Of a DNA stretch of 64,000 nucleotides, positions 44,755 to 55,500 are shown in pieces. The translations under genes were made by a program, and so were the position numbers. The stretch is from assembly GCF_021869535.1 (NCBI RefSeq), contig NW_026262701.1:47123278-47187277 (forward strand), given 5' to 3'. The notes below the pieces were generated by a model, which saw only the letters and a list, made by a program, of their open reading frames with translations, was not told the origin of the DNA and did no database searches. This DNA is from Mytilus californianus. Lineage: Eukaryota; Mollusca; Bivalvia; Mytilida; Mytilidae. The first letter of the stretch is position 1. Each line of letters starts with the position of its first letter.

Positions 44755-46590
44755 AAACCGATAGATTTGTCCACATACCACTATTACAATTTATATGCCA
44801 GGTGTCTTCTTAATTACTTTTGGAGTGTCAAGAACTCGTTGGAAGTACTTGATAAATTGCATGCATATATTGGTGATTTTGAATCTGTTCAAAGTTTTGA
44901 TTTTTCTACCCTATATACCACATTGCCTCACATTCTCATTAAGAAAAAATTCACACACCTAATTAAATGGGCATTTAAAAAGTCAGAATGTGAATATATA
45001 TGTTCAAACTCTTTTAGGTCATTTTTTAGTAGCAATAAACAAAAAAACTATGTCAATTGGACATGCTTTGATACTATATATGCCCTTGAATTTTTACTAG
45101 ATAACATTTTTGTTCGCTTTGGAGATTCCGTATATCGTCAGGTTATCGGAATTCCAATGGGGACTAACTGTGCACCACTTATTGCGGACCTTTTTTTGTA
45201 TTGCTATGAGTTACAATTTATGACAAAAATCAGTAAAGACCCATCGAAACAACATCTGATACACAAATTTAATAATACGTTTAGATATTTGGATGATATT
45301 TTGGCTCTCAATAATGACGACTTCAGTATGTATACTAAAGAAATTTATCCTGTTGAACTTACTTTAAATAAAGCTAATACTAAAAATGACCACTGCCCTT
45401 TCCTCGATCTTGATATCTATATCATTAACGGAAAGCTTAATACTAAAATATATGATAAAAGAGATGATTTTTCATTTCCTATCGTTAATTATCCATTTTT
45501 AGATGGTGACGTTCCCTTGTCACCATCTTACGGTGTTTATATATCTCAACTTGTACGATTCGCTCGTGTATGTAACAATGTTTTAGATTTTAACGAGAGA
45601 AATTTATGTATTACTGAAAAATTATTACACCAGGGTTTTCGATATCACAAACTAGTCAAAACATTTACTAAATTTTATCATCGGTATAAGGACATCATTC
45701 GTAAATATAGCTCAACATGCAGACTTCTTATACGTTCAGGTATTTCACATCCAATTTTTTATGGAAATATTCTTTATAAAGCACAAAAATGTCAGTATTC
45801 ACCTCTGAAACTAACAAAACCTTTAAATAGACTTATCAAGAAGGGATATAGTTACGATACTGTTGTCAGGTCATTAAAGATTGCATATTTTGGCGTTAAT
45901 ATTGATTCACTTATAGGGTCTTTGCATCGGCACTAAACACATTTATTTAAAAACCAGTTGTTGGCATGACACGGGTTATGTTCTTCTCATATATGTTATG
46001 ATGGTATGATACTAAACCCCTAACGGGAAGGATTGTGCCTGATATTCATATGATGAAGACATAATCTTTCAATCAGTTTAATTGAAGTCTGGAGCTGGCA
46101 TGTCAGTTAACTGCTAGTAGTCTGTTGTTATTTATGTATTATTGTCATTTTGTTTATTTTTTTTTTGGTTACATCTTCTGACATCAGACTCGGACTTCTC
46201 TTGAACTGAATTTTAATGTGCGTATTCTTATGCGTTTACTTTTCTACATTGGCTAGAGGTATAGGGGGAGGGTTGAGATCTCATAAACATGTTTAACCCC
46301 GCCGCATTTTTGCGCCTGTCCCAAGTCAGGAGCCTCTAGCCTTTGTTAGTCTTGTATTATTTTTAATTTTAGTTTCTTGTGTACAATTTGGAGTTTAGTA
46401 TGGCGTTCATTATCACTGAACTAGTATATATATTTGTTTAGGGGCCAGCTGAAGGACGCCTCCGGGTGTGGGAATTTCTCGCTGCATTGAAGACCTGTTG
46501 GTGACCTTCTGCTGTTGTCTGTTCTATGGTCGGGTTGTTGTCTCTTTGACACATTCCCCATTTCCATTCTCAATTTTATTAAAACTGTTG
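44755..46590 (+). mobile_element. 5'-truncated Penelope-like retroelement
   Basis: A 389-codon reverse transcriptase ORF plus a 3' tail of about 640 bp, part of which recurs at 25735-26115 with the same end point. There is no upstream start codon or 5' region, so it is 5'-truncated. No GIY-YIG endonuclease domain was seen after the reverse transcriptase. Family placement rests on my recognition of the RT motifs and is not certain. Confidence 0.65.
44767..45936 (+). CDS. Reverse transcriptase (Penelope-like, 5'-truncated)
   Basis: An open frame of 389 codons with no internal stop. RT motifs in order: FDFSTLYTTLPH (residues 44-55, catalytic Asp region), VIGIPMGTNCAPLIADLF (126-143) and FRYLDDIL with YLDD at 174-177. 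Thumb-like segments follow (CPFLDLDIYI, IVNYPFLDGDVPLSPSYG). The frame opens after a stop at 44752 and has no ATG before the core motifs, so the N-terminus is missing. The intact frame suggests a fairly recent copy. Confidence 0.75.
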   Translation: MSTYHYYNLYARCLLNYFWSVKNSLEVLDKLHAYIGDFESVQSFDFSTLYTTLPHILIKKKFTHLIKWAFKKSECEYICSNSFRSFFSSNKQKNYVNWTCFDTIYALEFLLDNIFVRFGDSVYRQVIGIPMGTNCAPLIADLFLYCYELQFMTKISKDPSKQHLIHKFNNTFRYLDDILALNNDDFSMYTKEIYPVELTLNKANTKNDHCPFLDLDIYIINGKLNTKIYDKRDDFSFPIVNYPFLDGDVPLSPSYGVYISQLVRFARVCNNVLDFNERNLCITEKLLHQGFRYHKLVKTFTKFYHRYKDIIRKYSSTCRLLIRSGISHPIFYGNILYKAQKCQYSPLKLTKPLNRLIKKGYSYDTVVRSLKIAYFGVNIDSLIGSLHRH

Positions 46591-47440
46591 TCTGATCGGT
46601 TGTCAGGTGAAATTTTTGAAAGTTCAAAAACATTAAAAAAATCTAATTAAATATTTCGTGGAAGGGCAGACTAAAACATTTCAGAGATTGAAGACTAACA
46701 ACCCTAGATTACACACAAAACATTAAGTTTATTTTAAGTAATGCATTTTTAAGATCCAATTGTAAAGTATGTCGTCAAGTAATTTTAGTAAAAATTTGCT
46801 ATTCGAACACACCTACCCTGTTGTTATGACTCATTAGAAAGGTACTTCACTTGACCTATATATTTCATTTTTTGATACTGTGAATTTTTAATGTTATCAA
46901 ATCAACCTATAGTCTAAATATATAAAAAAATAATTGAATCTGAAGCGAGATGATGAATCAGAAGTTTTTACTTTATACGTTTTCAAGACAGATGAAACAT
47001 GCCCGAACATAAAAACGTGCACTCGACTTATACTTTTCGATGAAATTATTGCCCATGTTTTTGATTTTTTCAAACTGTTGCCGGGGGTAGAGATGCTAAA
47101 TAATGCTTTAAAAAGTCCAATCTTTCATCTTTCTGTGGATGTTTTCGGCAGAATTTATGCTTGAAAAACAATTAAATATGCATCAGCTTTAGAGAATATT
47201 TAATGGCTGTTGAAAAAATTTAAAAAAGAGGTGATGTATGTTTTATGTCAAATCTTAAATTAGGGACAATTAATTTACAATTATTATACATTCTTATTAA
47301 AATAAACCGCATTTGAAATTCGAATAAAAGAAAATTTAAACCAATTTGTAATAAAATTTTAATCTATTGTTTCAGTGAAAACAGATTTTTATTGACTTCC
47401 AAATATTAACATAGTTTTATGTACAATGTACCTACATGTG
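46591..47440. other. Sequence with no recognised feature
   Basis: AT-rich spacer between the retroelement and the mini-exon array. A 76-codon ORF at 46934-47164 has no recognisable domain. Confidence 0.4.
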
Positions 47441-47455
47441 ACTCTTCCTTTCTGC

Positions 47456-47503
47456 CATGAATCCATCTTCTCTGTCTAGGAGTGCAACATATTTAGGCTG
47501 TAT
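47456..47503 (-). CDS. Mini-exon-like segment, copy 1
   Basis: Reads IQPKYVALLDREDGFM in phase 0. The donor position is GC (GCAGAA) and the acceptor is degraded (TTAAAAG), so this outermost copy is probably inactive. Confidence 0.3.
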
Positions 47504-48023
47504 CTTTTAACAAAAAAAACTATAAATTAATATCAGCTTAAAATAGAGACTATTAGCTGTTGCATTTTTTTTATAATTTAATGTTTAGCATGTTGGACAA
47601 GAATATTTATAATTACTATACATTCCCATCAGAATATATATCATTAGTGTATAACTTGAAGAAATTTTTTTTAGACCAATTTGTAATAAAGTTTCAAATT
47701 GGTTGATAATGAAATAGAGCCAGACAAAAAACTAAATACATTTTACTATAAACACAAGTTTTCATCATACTATGTACCCAGGTCTACTGGGGGATCTGCT
47801 TTTACGAGATTAGCGCCCATTAAATTCATCAATATTAAATCAAAATCTAAAGCTTGCTCTCTGCAGAGGTCTGCTTTTACGAGACCCATTTTGACAGAAA
47901 GCATCTTTTTGTCGAACTGTTCAGGAAAAACTGATTTTAATTACCTAAAAATTATAAACATAGTTTTAAGAACAATTGTAATAACCAAATACCTACTAGG
48001 ATTCATCATAATGTGCTATCTAC

Positions 48024-48072
48024 AATGGGATCATCTTTCATGGTATAGGAGTGTTACATATTTAGGCTGTAT
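48024..48072 (-). pseudogene. Mini-exon-like segment, copy 2 (frameshifted)
   Basis: Has a good acceptor and a GTAGAT donor. It is 49 bases long: one extra base after the middle shifts the frame into a TGA. Confidence 0.4.
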
Positions 48073-48390
48073 CTGTAACAAAAACAAAAAAAGATACCTA
48101 CATTTCAGCTTTTAATCTAGACTATTTGCAATCAATTCAGAAATTAATGTGATGCATGTTTTATGTCAAATCCTAATATACAGACTAGTATATTTACACT
48201 CTTATTAAAAATATACCTCATTACAGTAAATATTTGAATAAAAGAAATGTTAAACAAATTAGTATTAAAATTTCAAGCTGTTGTACAAGGGAAAAACTGA
48301 TTTTTGTTACCTAACACATATAAAAAGAGTTAAAATAATAATTATAATGACCAAATACCTACACGATACGCATCTTCGTGTGGTATATAC

Positions 48391-48438
48391 CATGAAACCA
48401 TCTTCATTGTCTACGAGTGTAACATATTTAGGCTGTAT
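48391..48438 (-). CDS. Mini-exon-like segment, copy 3
   Basis: Open 48 bases reading IQPKYVTLVDNEDGFM, with acceptor TTTGTTACAG and donor GTATAT. Confidence 0.4.
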
Positions 48439-48780
48439 CTGTAACAAAAACAAAAATTCTAAATCAGTATCAACTATAAATAGAGAATATTGGTTGTTGC
48501 AAGTAATTCAAAATTACTATGATGCATTTTTTATTTCAAATCCTAATTTGGAGACAAGAATATAAACAATATTTATACATTCTCTTTAAAATAATCTTCA
48601 TAAGAGTATAAATTGGAATAAAAGAAATTTTAAACCAATTTGTAATCAAATTGAAATTTAAGATGTTGTTCCAGAGAATACTGATGTTTGTTACCTTCAA
48701 AACATATAAACATAGTTTAAAGTACAATTAGAAATACCAAATACCTACATGCTACGCATCCGCATGTGTGATCGATGTAC

Positions 48781-48828
48781 CATGAAACCATCTTCATTAT
48801 CTAGGAGTGTAACATATTTAGGCTGTAT
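48781..48828 (-). CDS. Mini-exon-like segment, copy 4
   Basis: Open 48 bases reading IQPKYVTLLDNEDGFM, with acceptor TTTGTTACAG and donor GTACAT. Confidence 0.4.
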
Positions 48829-49172
48829 CTGTAACAAAAACAAATCATAAAAATAGTATCAGCTTTAAATAGGGACTGTTGGCTGTTGCAATCAATTATA
48901 AAATAAATGTCACTCATATTTATGTTAAATCCTAAATTGGACACAGGTATATTTATTATATTTTACAATTACTACGCATTCTTGTTAAAATTAACTTCAT
49001 TAGATTATAAATTTGAACAAAAAGAAATATTTAGACTAATTTGAAATAAAATCTTATTTAAGCTTTTTTCCCAGGGAAAACTGATTTTTATTACCCAACA
49101 TATATAAACAGTCTAAAGTACATTTGTAATGACCAAATACCTACATGTTCATCATTCTAATGTGCTATCTAC

Positions 49173-49220
49173 CTGGAAACCATCTTCATTGTCTACGAGT
49201 GTATCATATTTAGGCTGTAT
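49173..49220 (-). CDS. Mini-exon-like segment, copy 5
   Basis: Open 48 bases reading IQPKYDTLVDNEDGFQ. It has the best donor of the set, CAG|GTAGAT, and acceptor TTTGTTACAG. Confidence 0.4.
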
Positions 49221-49599
49221 CTGTAACAAAAACAAAAATTATAAATCAGTATCAACTATAAAAAGAGAATATTGGTTGTTGCAAGTAATTCAAAATTGAT
49301 ATGATGCATTTTTTTATTTCAAATCCTAATTTGGAGACAAGAATATAAACAATTTTTATACATTCTCTTTTAAATAATCTTCATAAGAGTATAAATTGGA
49401 ATAAGAGAAATTTTAAACCAATTTGTAATCCTATATAATTTAAGATGTTGGTCCAGAGAATACTGATGTTTGTTACCTGCAAAACATATAAACATAGTTT
49501 AAAGTACAATTAGAAATACCAAATACCTACATGCTACGCATCCGCATGTGTGATCGATGTACCATGAAACCATCTTCATTATCTAGGAGTGTAACATAT

Positions 49600-51391
49600 T
49601 GTAATGTGCAGGGTGTACCCCCCCCCTGACATATTTTTTAAATTATTGGAAATCCACATTTCCTTTTATTTTTCATGTTTTGCCAATTTACAAGTTCTTG
49701 TTGATAATGTTTGGCTAAGGACCTTTGTTATATTAAAATATTTGGTAATTTTGCTTATTGCAAGCCAGGAAATAGTTTCAATGGAGTATTTCATTATTTG
49801 TTAACTTGTTCATAAGTTCAAAGTTAATCATGTTTGTTGTTTTCTTTTCATAAATTTCACAGGGCTTTAAATCATATAAAAGTAAAGGCCGTAGAACTTC
49901 CACGTTTAACTGCTGCTTTATATTTTTGTAAAGTAATCATTACATGTTTAAAATAAGAAGTAAACAGAATATTGATTCTCAGCTGATCGTAATCGATCAC
50001 CATGTAAACAAAGTCACATGACCGTCTAGACGTCTATGAATTCGTCTGCTATTTATTTTCTTTGAGATTAGTATTTTGCAAGATCAGTAAACGTGGAAAC
50101 ATAAATTTCAATTAACAATTTCTTATTATAATTATGTATCTAAATGATATGAATGTGCCGCCCTTGGGTTATTTCTGCACTAAGCCTGTTTACAATGTGA
50201 TTACGCCATTTTTTGTATCAAAGCGCTTTACCCCAAATCATGTTTTGCTTGCCCGATTAAAATTTACATAATGTACGACGTTCTAACCTATAGTCCCGCT
50301 TTCCTTAAAGTCATAGCTAATAAAGCGCCACACCCGGGCAAGCTGTCAACTCTTAAGTAACTCCAAATTCATGAAAGTTCAGGCAATTGCCCGGCTCAAC
50401 TTGTCCCACCATTTTTGTTTTCATTGTTACGGTTGGCCAATACATGTCACGTGACATATAAATTTTATTATATAAGGAGCGCCGCTTTCATAATATGGCG
50501 AATAGCTGCCGTGGCGGGTAACTTGAAATACCAAAATATAGAAGTATAAATATTTGCAAGAACAAAACAACACAGTAGAGGTATGAATATTTATTATACA
50601 ATTTTTATACCAATTTTTACTCAGCACATGAACGTACAGAATTTAAATGGGAAATAAGGATAAGAAACGGCTGTCAGTTCCTACCTTGTCCAGTTGCCCC
50701 AGAGTGTTAACAATGTAATCATGCAGTTATTCCCCATCACATCGACCTTTTTAACCACAGATAATTAACAAGGGACCATTAATTAGGATTTCACTAAAGA
50801 TAAACTGTTATTTCCGGCCTGACATAATTAGTTATATGATTGTGCCAATTGTTTGGTATTTGGATGTGCCATCACAATCTTAAATATAGATTTTTCTTAC
50901 CCTAAATTATACATGCTTCATCACCAGGCTTAGTCAAGGGTGACATAGTTATAGAAACAATATAAGAAGAATATATTTCATTCCTGTATTTTACCATATT
51001 ATTATATTTATGTGCTAATAAATATTTAGTCCTGTGGATTATGCATTATAGTTAGTGAAATATGAATGTCAAGTAAATGGTAAATCAACTTACAACTTCC
51101 AAAATGAGCAAAGACTGTTTTCTTGACTAGAAATGGATCCTTCTGTTCACTAATCATCTTAGTGCTGGTGCACTAAACTTCATAAGATTAAGATTATACG
51201 TTTTGGGCAGTTGTCTTGTGGCTGGGCAGATATTTCTCTGTTACAGGCAGGCACAATTGGTCCATAATGGCTGACCATCCAGAGACATATATATATATAT
51301 ATACACGTTTAAAATTGGTTATTGCTGCAACCTTTATAGAGACTTACCCAAATGATATAATTATATTGAAGCCTACCCCAGGTCCCTTACA
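49600..51391 (+). repeat. 5' LTR
   Basis: 1,792 bp, TGTAA...TTACA, unusually long. It contains a C9 run (49618-49626), a TATAAGG box (50471-50477) near 'tcacgtgacatataaa', a polyadenylation signal AATAAA at 51017-51022 and a short (TA)n near 51287-51303. Small ORFs inside are not credible genes. Confidence 0.95.
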
Positions 51392-51392
51392 A

Positions 51393-51409
51393 TGGTGTCA
51401 GAATTGGGG
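51393..51409 (+). other. Primer-binding site
   Basis: TGGTGTCAGAATTGGGG begins two bases after the 5' LTR; its TGG would pair with the CCA end of a tRNA. I did not determine which tRNA. Confidence 0.75.
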
Positions 51410-51567
51410 TTGCTTTAATTTTCCCAAGCAATCCAGAGATACGAACCTAGATGTTACATAGCTCGATGTGATGGTAACCGCCCGCCACAACTTTTAAAAA
51501 TTTGTAAATATGTTAGTGTTGATTCGTTTCGTGATGTTTTTATTTAAAATCGTATTTTTGTAAAGAT

Positions 51568-52557
51568 ATGGCTGACAGTCCCGACCCAGAAATCCAGTTT
51601 CATGCACCCCCACCAGAATTTGGCCAAGGAGATGATCAAAATGACCATGAATATGAAGAAGAAAGAAGATATAGCAGAGATTTTGGAAACGGTGATGCAA
51701 TTGGTAGGCCCAAAGGAAATAATCGGAGTTTTTATATCAAACCAGATTCATATAGTGGTAGCAGTGATTGGGATGAGTACTTTTCTCATTTTGAAGACTG
51801 TGTGGAGTTAGGAGGATTATCTGACAAAGACAAATGTTTAACTTTGGCAGCTAGTTTACGTGGTCCAGCACGTACTTTTTACATAAGCCTGACTTTTGAA
51901 GAGAGAAGAAATTATGATATACTTGTATCAAAATTGCAGCAACGGTTTGGATGTACCAGACAACAGAGTAGATGGCTTTCAAGGTTTGAATCCAGAAAAC
52001 GTTTGCCATGTGAATCAATTGCCATGCTAGGAGATGAATTGAGACAACTTTCCCAAAAAGCTTATACCAACCTTGACCCCAGTGCCCAAGAAGCTCTTGC
52101 CCTAAACCAACTGTACAAATCAGTGTCACTTGAAATGAAATGTAGATGTATTGACAAAGAATGTGCTGCCATATCTGATGCAGTCCAAGTAATAGAAAGA
52201 TATGAGGCTATTTTAGGAGAACCACCAGTTACAGAGAAGAAGAAAACAGCTGTAAGACAAATTTCTACAGATGATGACCAAGACTACAGTTTTGACCAGC
52301 TGAATGCCAGAGTAGCAAAGCTTGAACAGACAAGTTATAATACCCCGACAGCTACCCCCCAGACCATGTATAAAGCAAATGTACCATCCCAAGGGAAGTT
52401 TGAACGTAAATGTTTTATTTGTGAATCACCTAGGCATATAATCAAAGACTGTCCAATGCTGAAGAAAGTGATGAGTTATGCAACCAATCAATCAAGACCA
52501 TACTATGGATCCAATAACACTGGAAAGCAGCAGGAAAACTACAAACCGTCAATGTAG
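51568..52557 (+). CDS. gag: Gag polyprotein
   Basis: 329 codons from ATG. An acidic, proline-rich N-terminus leads into a capsid-like region (about residues 60-215, with SGSSDWDEYFSHFEDC and ASLRGPARTFY). A CCHC zinc knuckle follows at about 282-295 (CFICESPRHIIKDC, spacing CX2CX4HX4C) for RNA binding. Gag would assemble the virus-like particle. The frame ends at TAG 52555-52557 and overlaps the open pol frame by 40 bases. Confidence 0.95.
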   Translation: MADSPDPEIQFHAPPPEFGQGDDQNDHEYEEERRYSRDFGNGDAIGRPKGNNRSFYIKPDSYSGSSDWDEYFSHFEDCVELGGLSDKDKCLTLAASLRGPARTFYISLTFEERRNYDILVSKLQQRFGCTRQQSRWLSRFESRKRLPCESIAMLGDELRQLSQKAYTNLDPSAQEALALNQLYKSVSLEMKCRCIDKECAAISDAVQVIERYEAILGEPPVTEKKKTAVRQISTDDDQDYSFDQLNARVAKLEQTSYNTPTATPQTMYKANVPSQGKFERKCFICESPRHIIKDCPMLKKVMSYATNQSRPYYGSNNTGKQQENYKPSM

Positions 52558-55500
52558 AGGGCCCCTATTTGACGGATGACTCATCTAATGGGCCTATAAA
52601 AGAAATTTATGGAATTAATGATAATTGTAATAAAAGAATTGGGCAATTGGGGAAAACTTGTGGGAAATTCGATAACGGATTTTATGCCGTTGGGGAGATT
52701 TGTGGACTTCATGTTGAATTTCTAGTAGACACTGGCTCTACTACTACACTGTTAGCTTGCAAAATGTTTGACCAAATTTTAGAAAGAAGCAAGCCCAATT
52801 TAGAACCTTCAAGATTAAATATAAAGGATGTAAATGGAAATACAATTACAGCTTATGGTCAGAGCATAATGAACCTGAATTTTAATGGTAAACTATTTCC
52901 CCAAACTATCATAGTGTGTGATATCAGTCCAGATGCTATTATTGGACAAGACTTCCTGTTACATTATGTCAACAAAATTGATTATCAGCGTATGGTGTTA
53001 CAGACCAGTTTGACAGACATTCAATGTTGGGTTGCTGGAGAAACTCAGATGGTGTGCCGTGTAGAAGTCAAAGAAGAAATTACCATACCTGCAAATTCAA
53101 GAATGTTTATACCTGTGGATATCCCCTTCTGTGAAAAATTGAGTGAGAGCTGTATGATTGAACCATCTGTACGACTGTTTGACGAGAAAAATATAGCCAT
53201 TTTGCCTGCCATACTACAAACTTCTGCTGAAAACAAAGTTGTTAGTCTGCATAATTTTAATGATACTGATATCAAGATATATCCAAAAATGAAGTTAGGA
53301 GATTGTGAATCATATTATGAGAAGAACAGTATTGCTGTTTGTTGTACAGAGGTTTCTTTAGATGAAAATCCAGAAGAATCTAATTTACCAGAATATTTGA
53401 AAGAGTTATGGGAAAGAAGTTGCATTCATTTGAATGAAAACGAAAGTATAGATTTTGCCAATCTACTTAAAAGATACAAAATTGTATTCTCAAAGTCTTC
53501 AGACGACATAGGAAGGACCCATTTAATCCAACATGAAATAAATACTGGAAATGCAGTACCAATTAGACAGCCACCAAGAAGACTTCCTTTTGGCAAGAGG
53601 CAGATTGAAAAAGATGAGATCCAGAGAATGTTGAAGTTAGGAGTAATAGAACCCTCTACCAGTAGCTGGTCTTCACCTGTTGTTTTAATTGCCAAGAAAG
53701 GAGGCCAAGGTGGAACTCGTTTTTGTGTTGATTTTCGTGGCGTAAACGGACTAATGACGGAAAAAATAGCCTACCCAATTCCAAGAATAGATGACTGCCT
53801 TGATGCTCTTTCTACAGCCAGTTTCTACGGATGTATGGACTTAAATAGTGGACTTTGGCAGCTGGAGATGAAAGAATCTGATAAAGAAAAGACAGCCTTT
53901 GCAACTAGCCAAGGATTATACCAATTTATTGTAATGCCATTTGGGTTAGCCAATGCCCCCAACAGTTTTCAGAGATTAATGGAGAGTGTATTACGTGGGT
54001 TACAGTGGGAGGAATGTTTATTATATCTAGATGATATTATTGTCCCTGCCTCTACAGTACAAGAATCAATCGAAAGACTTGAGCATGTGTTCCAAAGATT
54101 GTTAGACTCAGGATTGAAATTGAAACCCTCAAAATGCATATTTTTTCAGAAAAAGGTCAAATTTTTAGGTCACATTGTCTCTGAAAATGGTATTCAAACA
54201 GATCCAGAGAAAACAGAAGCTGTACAAAAATGGCCCAGGCCCAAGAACCAGAAACAGATGCGCAGTTTCCTAGGACTATGTTCCTACTACAGAAGATTCG
54301 TTCCCAAATTTGCTGAAATAGCCAGACCCTTACATAAACTTTGTGAAAAATATGCTGCATTCAACTGGACAGATAACTGTGAAGAAGCTTTCACTAGGCT
54401 TAAAGAAGTTTCAACCTCACCCCCAATCCTAGGATATCCTATAATTGGATCTAAATTTATCCTTGATACTGATGCTAGTGATAAGGCATTGGGAGCAGTA
54501 CTTTCCCAAGAGCAGGACGGACAAGAAAGAGTTATTGCTTACATGAGCAAAGCCATGACCAAACCTGAGCAGAGCTACTGTGTGACTCGCAAAGAATTAT
54601 TGGCTGTTGTTTGTGCTCTTCGCCACTTCCATTCCTATCTCTATGGACAACCCATTTTAATAAGGACTGATAATTCTGCTGTCAGCTGGATGAGGAACTT
54701 AAAGGCACCAACTGGCCAAGTTGCAAGGTGGCTGCAAGAACTTGGAACTTATGATCTTACAGTTGTACACCGGCCTGGTCTAAAACATAGGAATGCAGAT
54801 GCACTTTCCAGAAATCCTTGTGCTTCATGTTCCAGACAAGAGAGTGTTAACAACGCCCAAGACAGTTGTGATGAAGACTCTGAAGGAAAAGAACATTTAT
54901 CAGTTAGAACAGTAACACGTAGTAAAGCAGATACCAGTCCAACAAGGAACCAGTTTGTACTTTTAGGGTGGGATGTCAATACTTTAAGACAACAGCAGTT
55001 ACAAGACAAAATTATTGGTCAGTTATTCATAAAATTTGAAGACAAAGAGACAAAACCGGAATGGAATTCACTATCTGAGGAATCAACAGATTTAAAAACC
55101 TTATGGAACATGTGGGACAGATTTGAAATTTACAATGGCGTATTATATGTAAATTGGATTGATAATTTGGAACAAACTCACTTGAGACTTGTAGTACCTG
55201 AGTCTTACAAAGATACTGTTTTAAAATATAACCATGATATACCCTCTGCTGGACACCTAGGTGTAGAGAAAACCGTGGAGAAGATTAAACAGCACTTTTA
55301 CTGGCCCAGAATGAAAGTCTGCATTCAAGATTATATTAGAAAGTGTGATAGTTGTGCCTCAAGAAAACCAGTGTTGAAACAAAGTTCTAGAGCTCCACTA
55401 GGGAATTATAATGTTGGTGCTCCAATGGAAAGAATTGCAATTGACATCTTGGGACCCTTGCCAAAGACACGACTAGGTAACAGATTTTGTCTGGTTTTGA

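Noticed and set aside
44767-45936. Complete 389-aa host gene
   Set aside because: The ORF start is TTG with no upstream ATG, and the product is a reverse transcriptase with a repeat-family 3' tail.
47699-48565. Plus-strand ORFs with VTYLGCICNKNK repeated
   Set aside because: Opposite strand of the mini-exon array. They run straight through the acceptor region and are unequal in length, whereas the minus strand shows constant 48-base segments with splice-like borders.
49604-50627. 66-codon ORFs in both LTRs
   Set aside because: Identical because the LTRs are identical; no features of an LTR-encoded protein.
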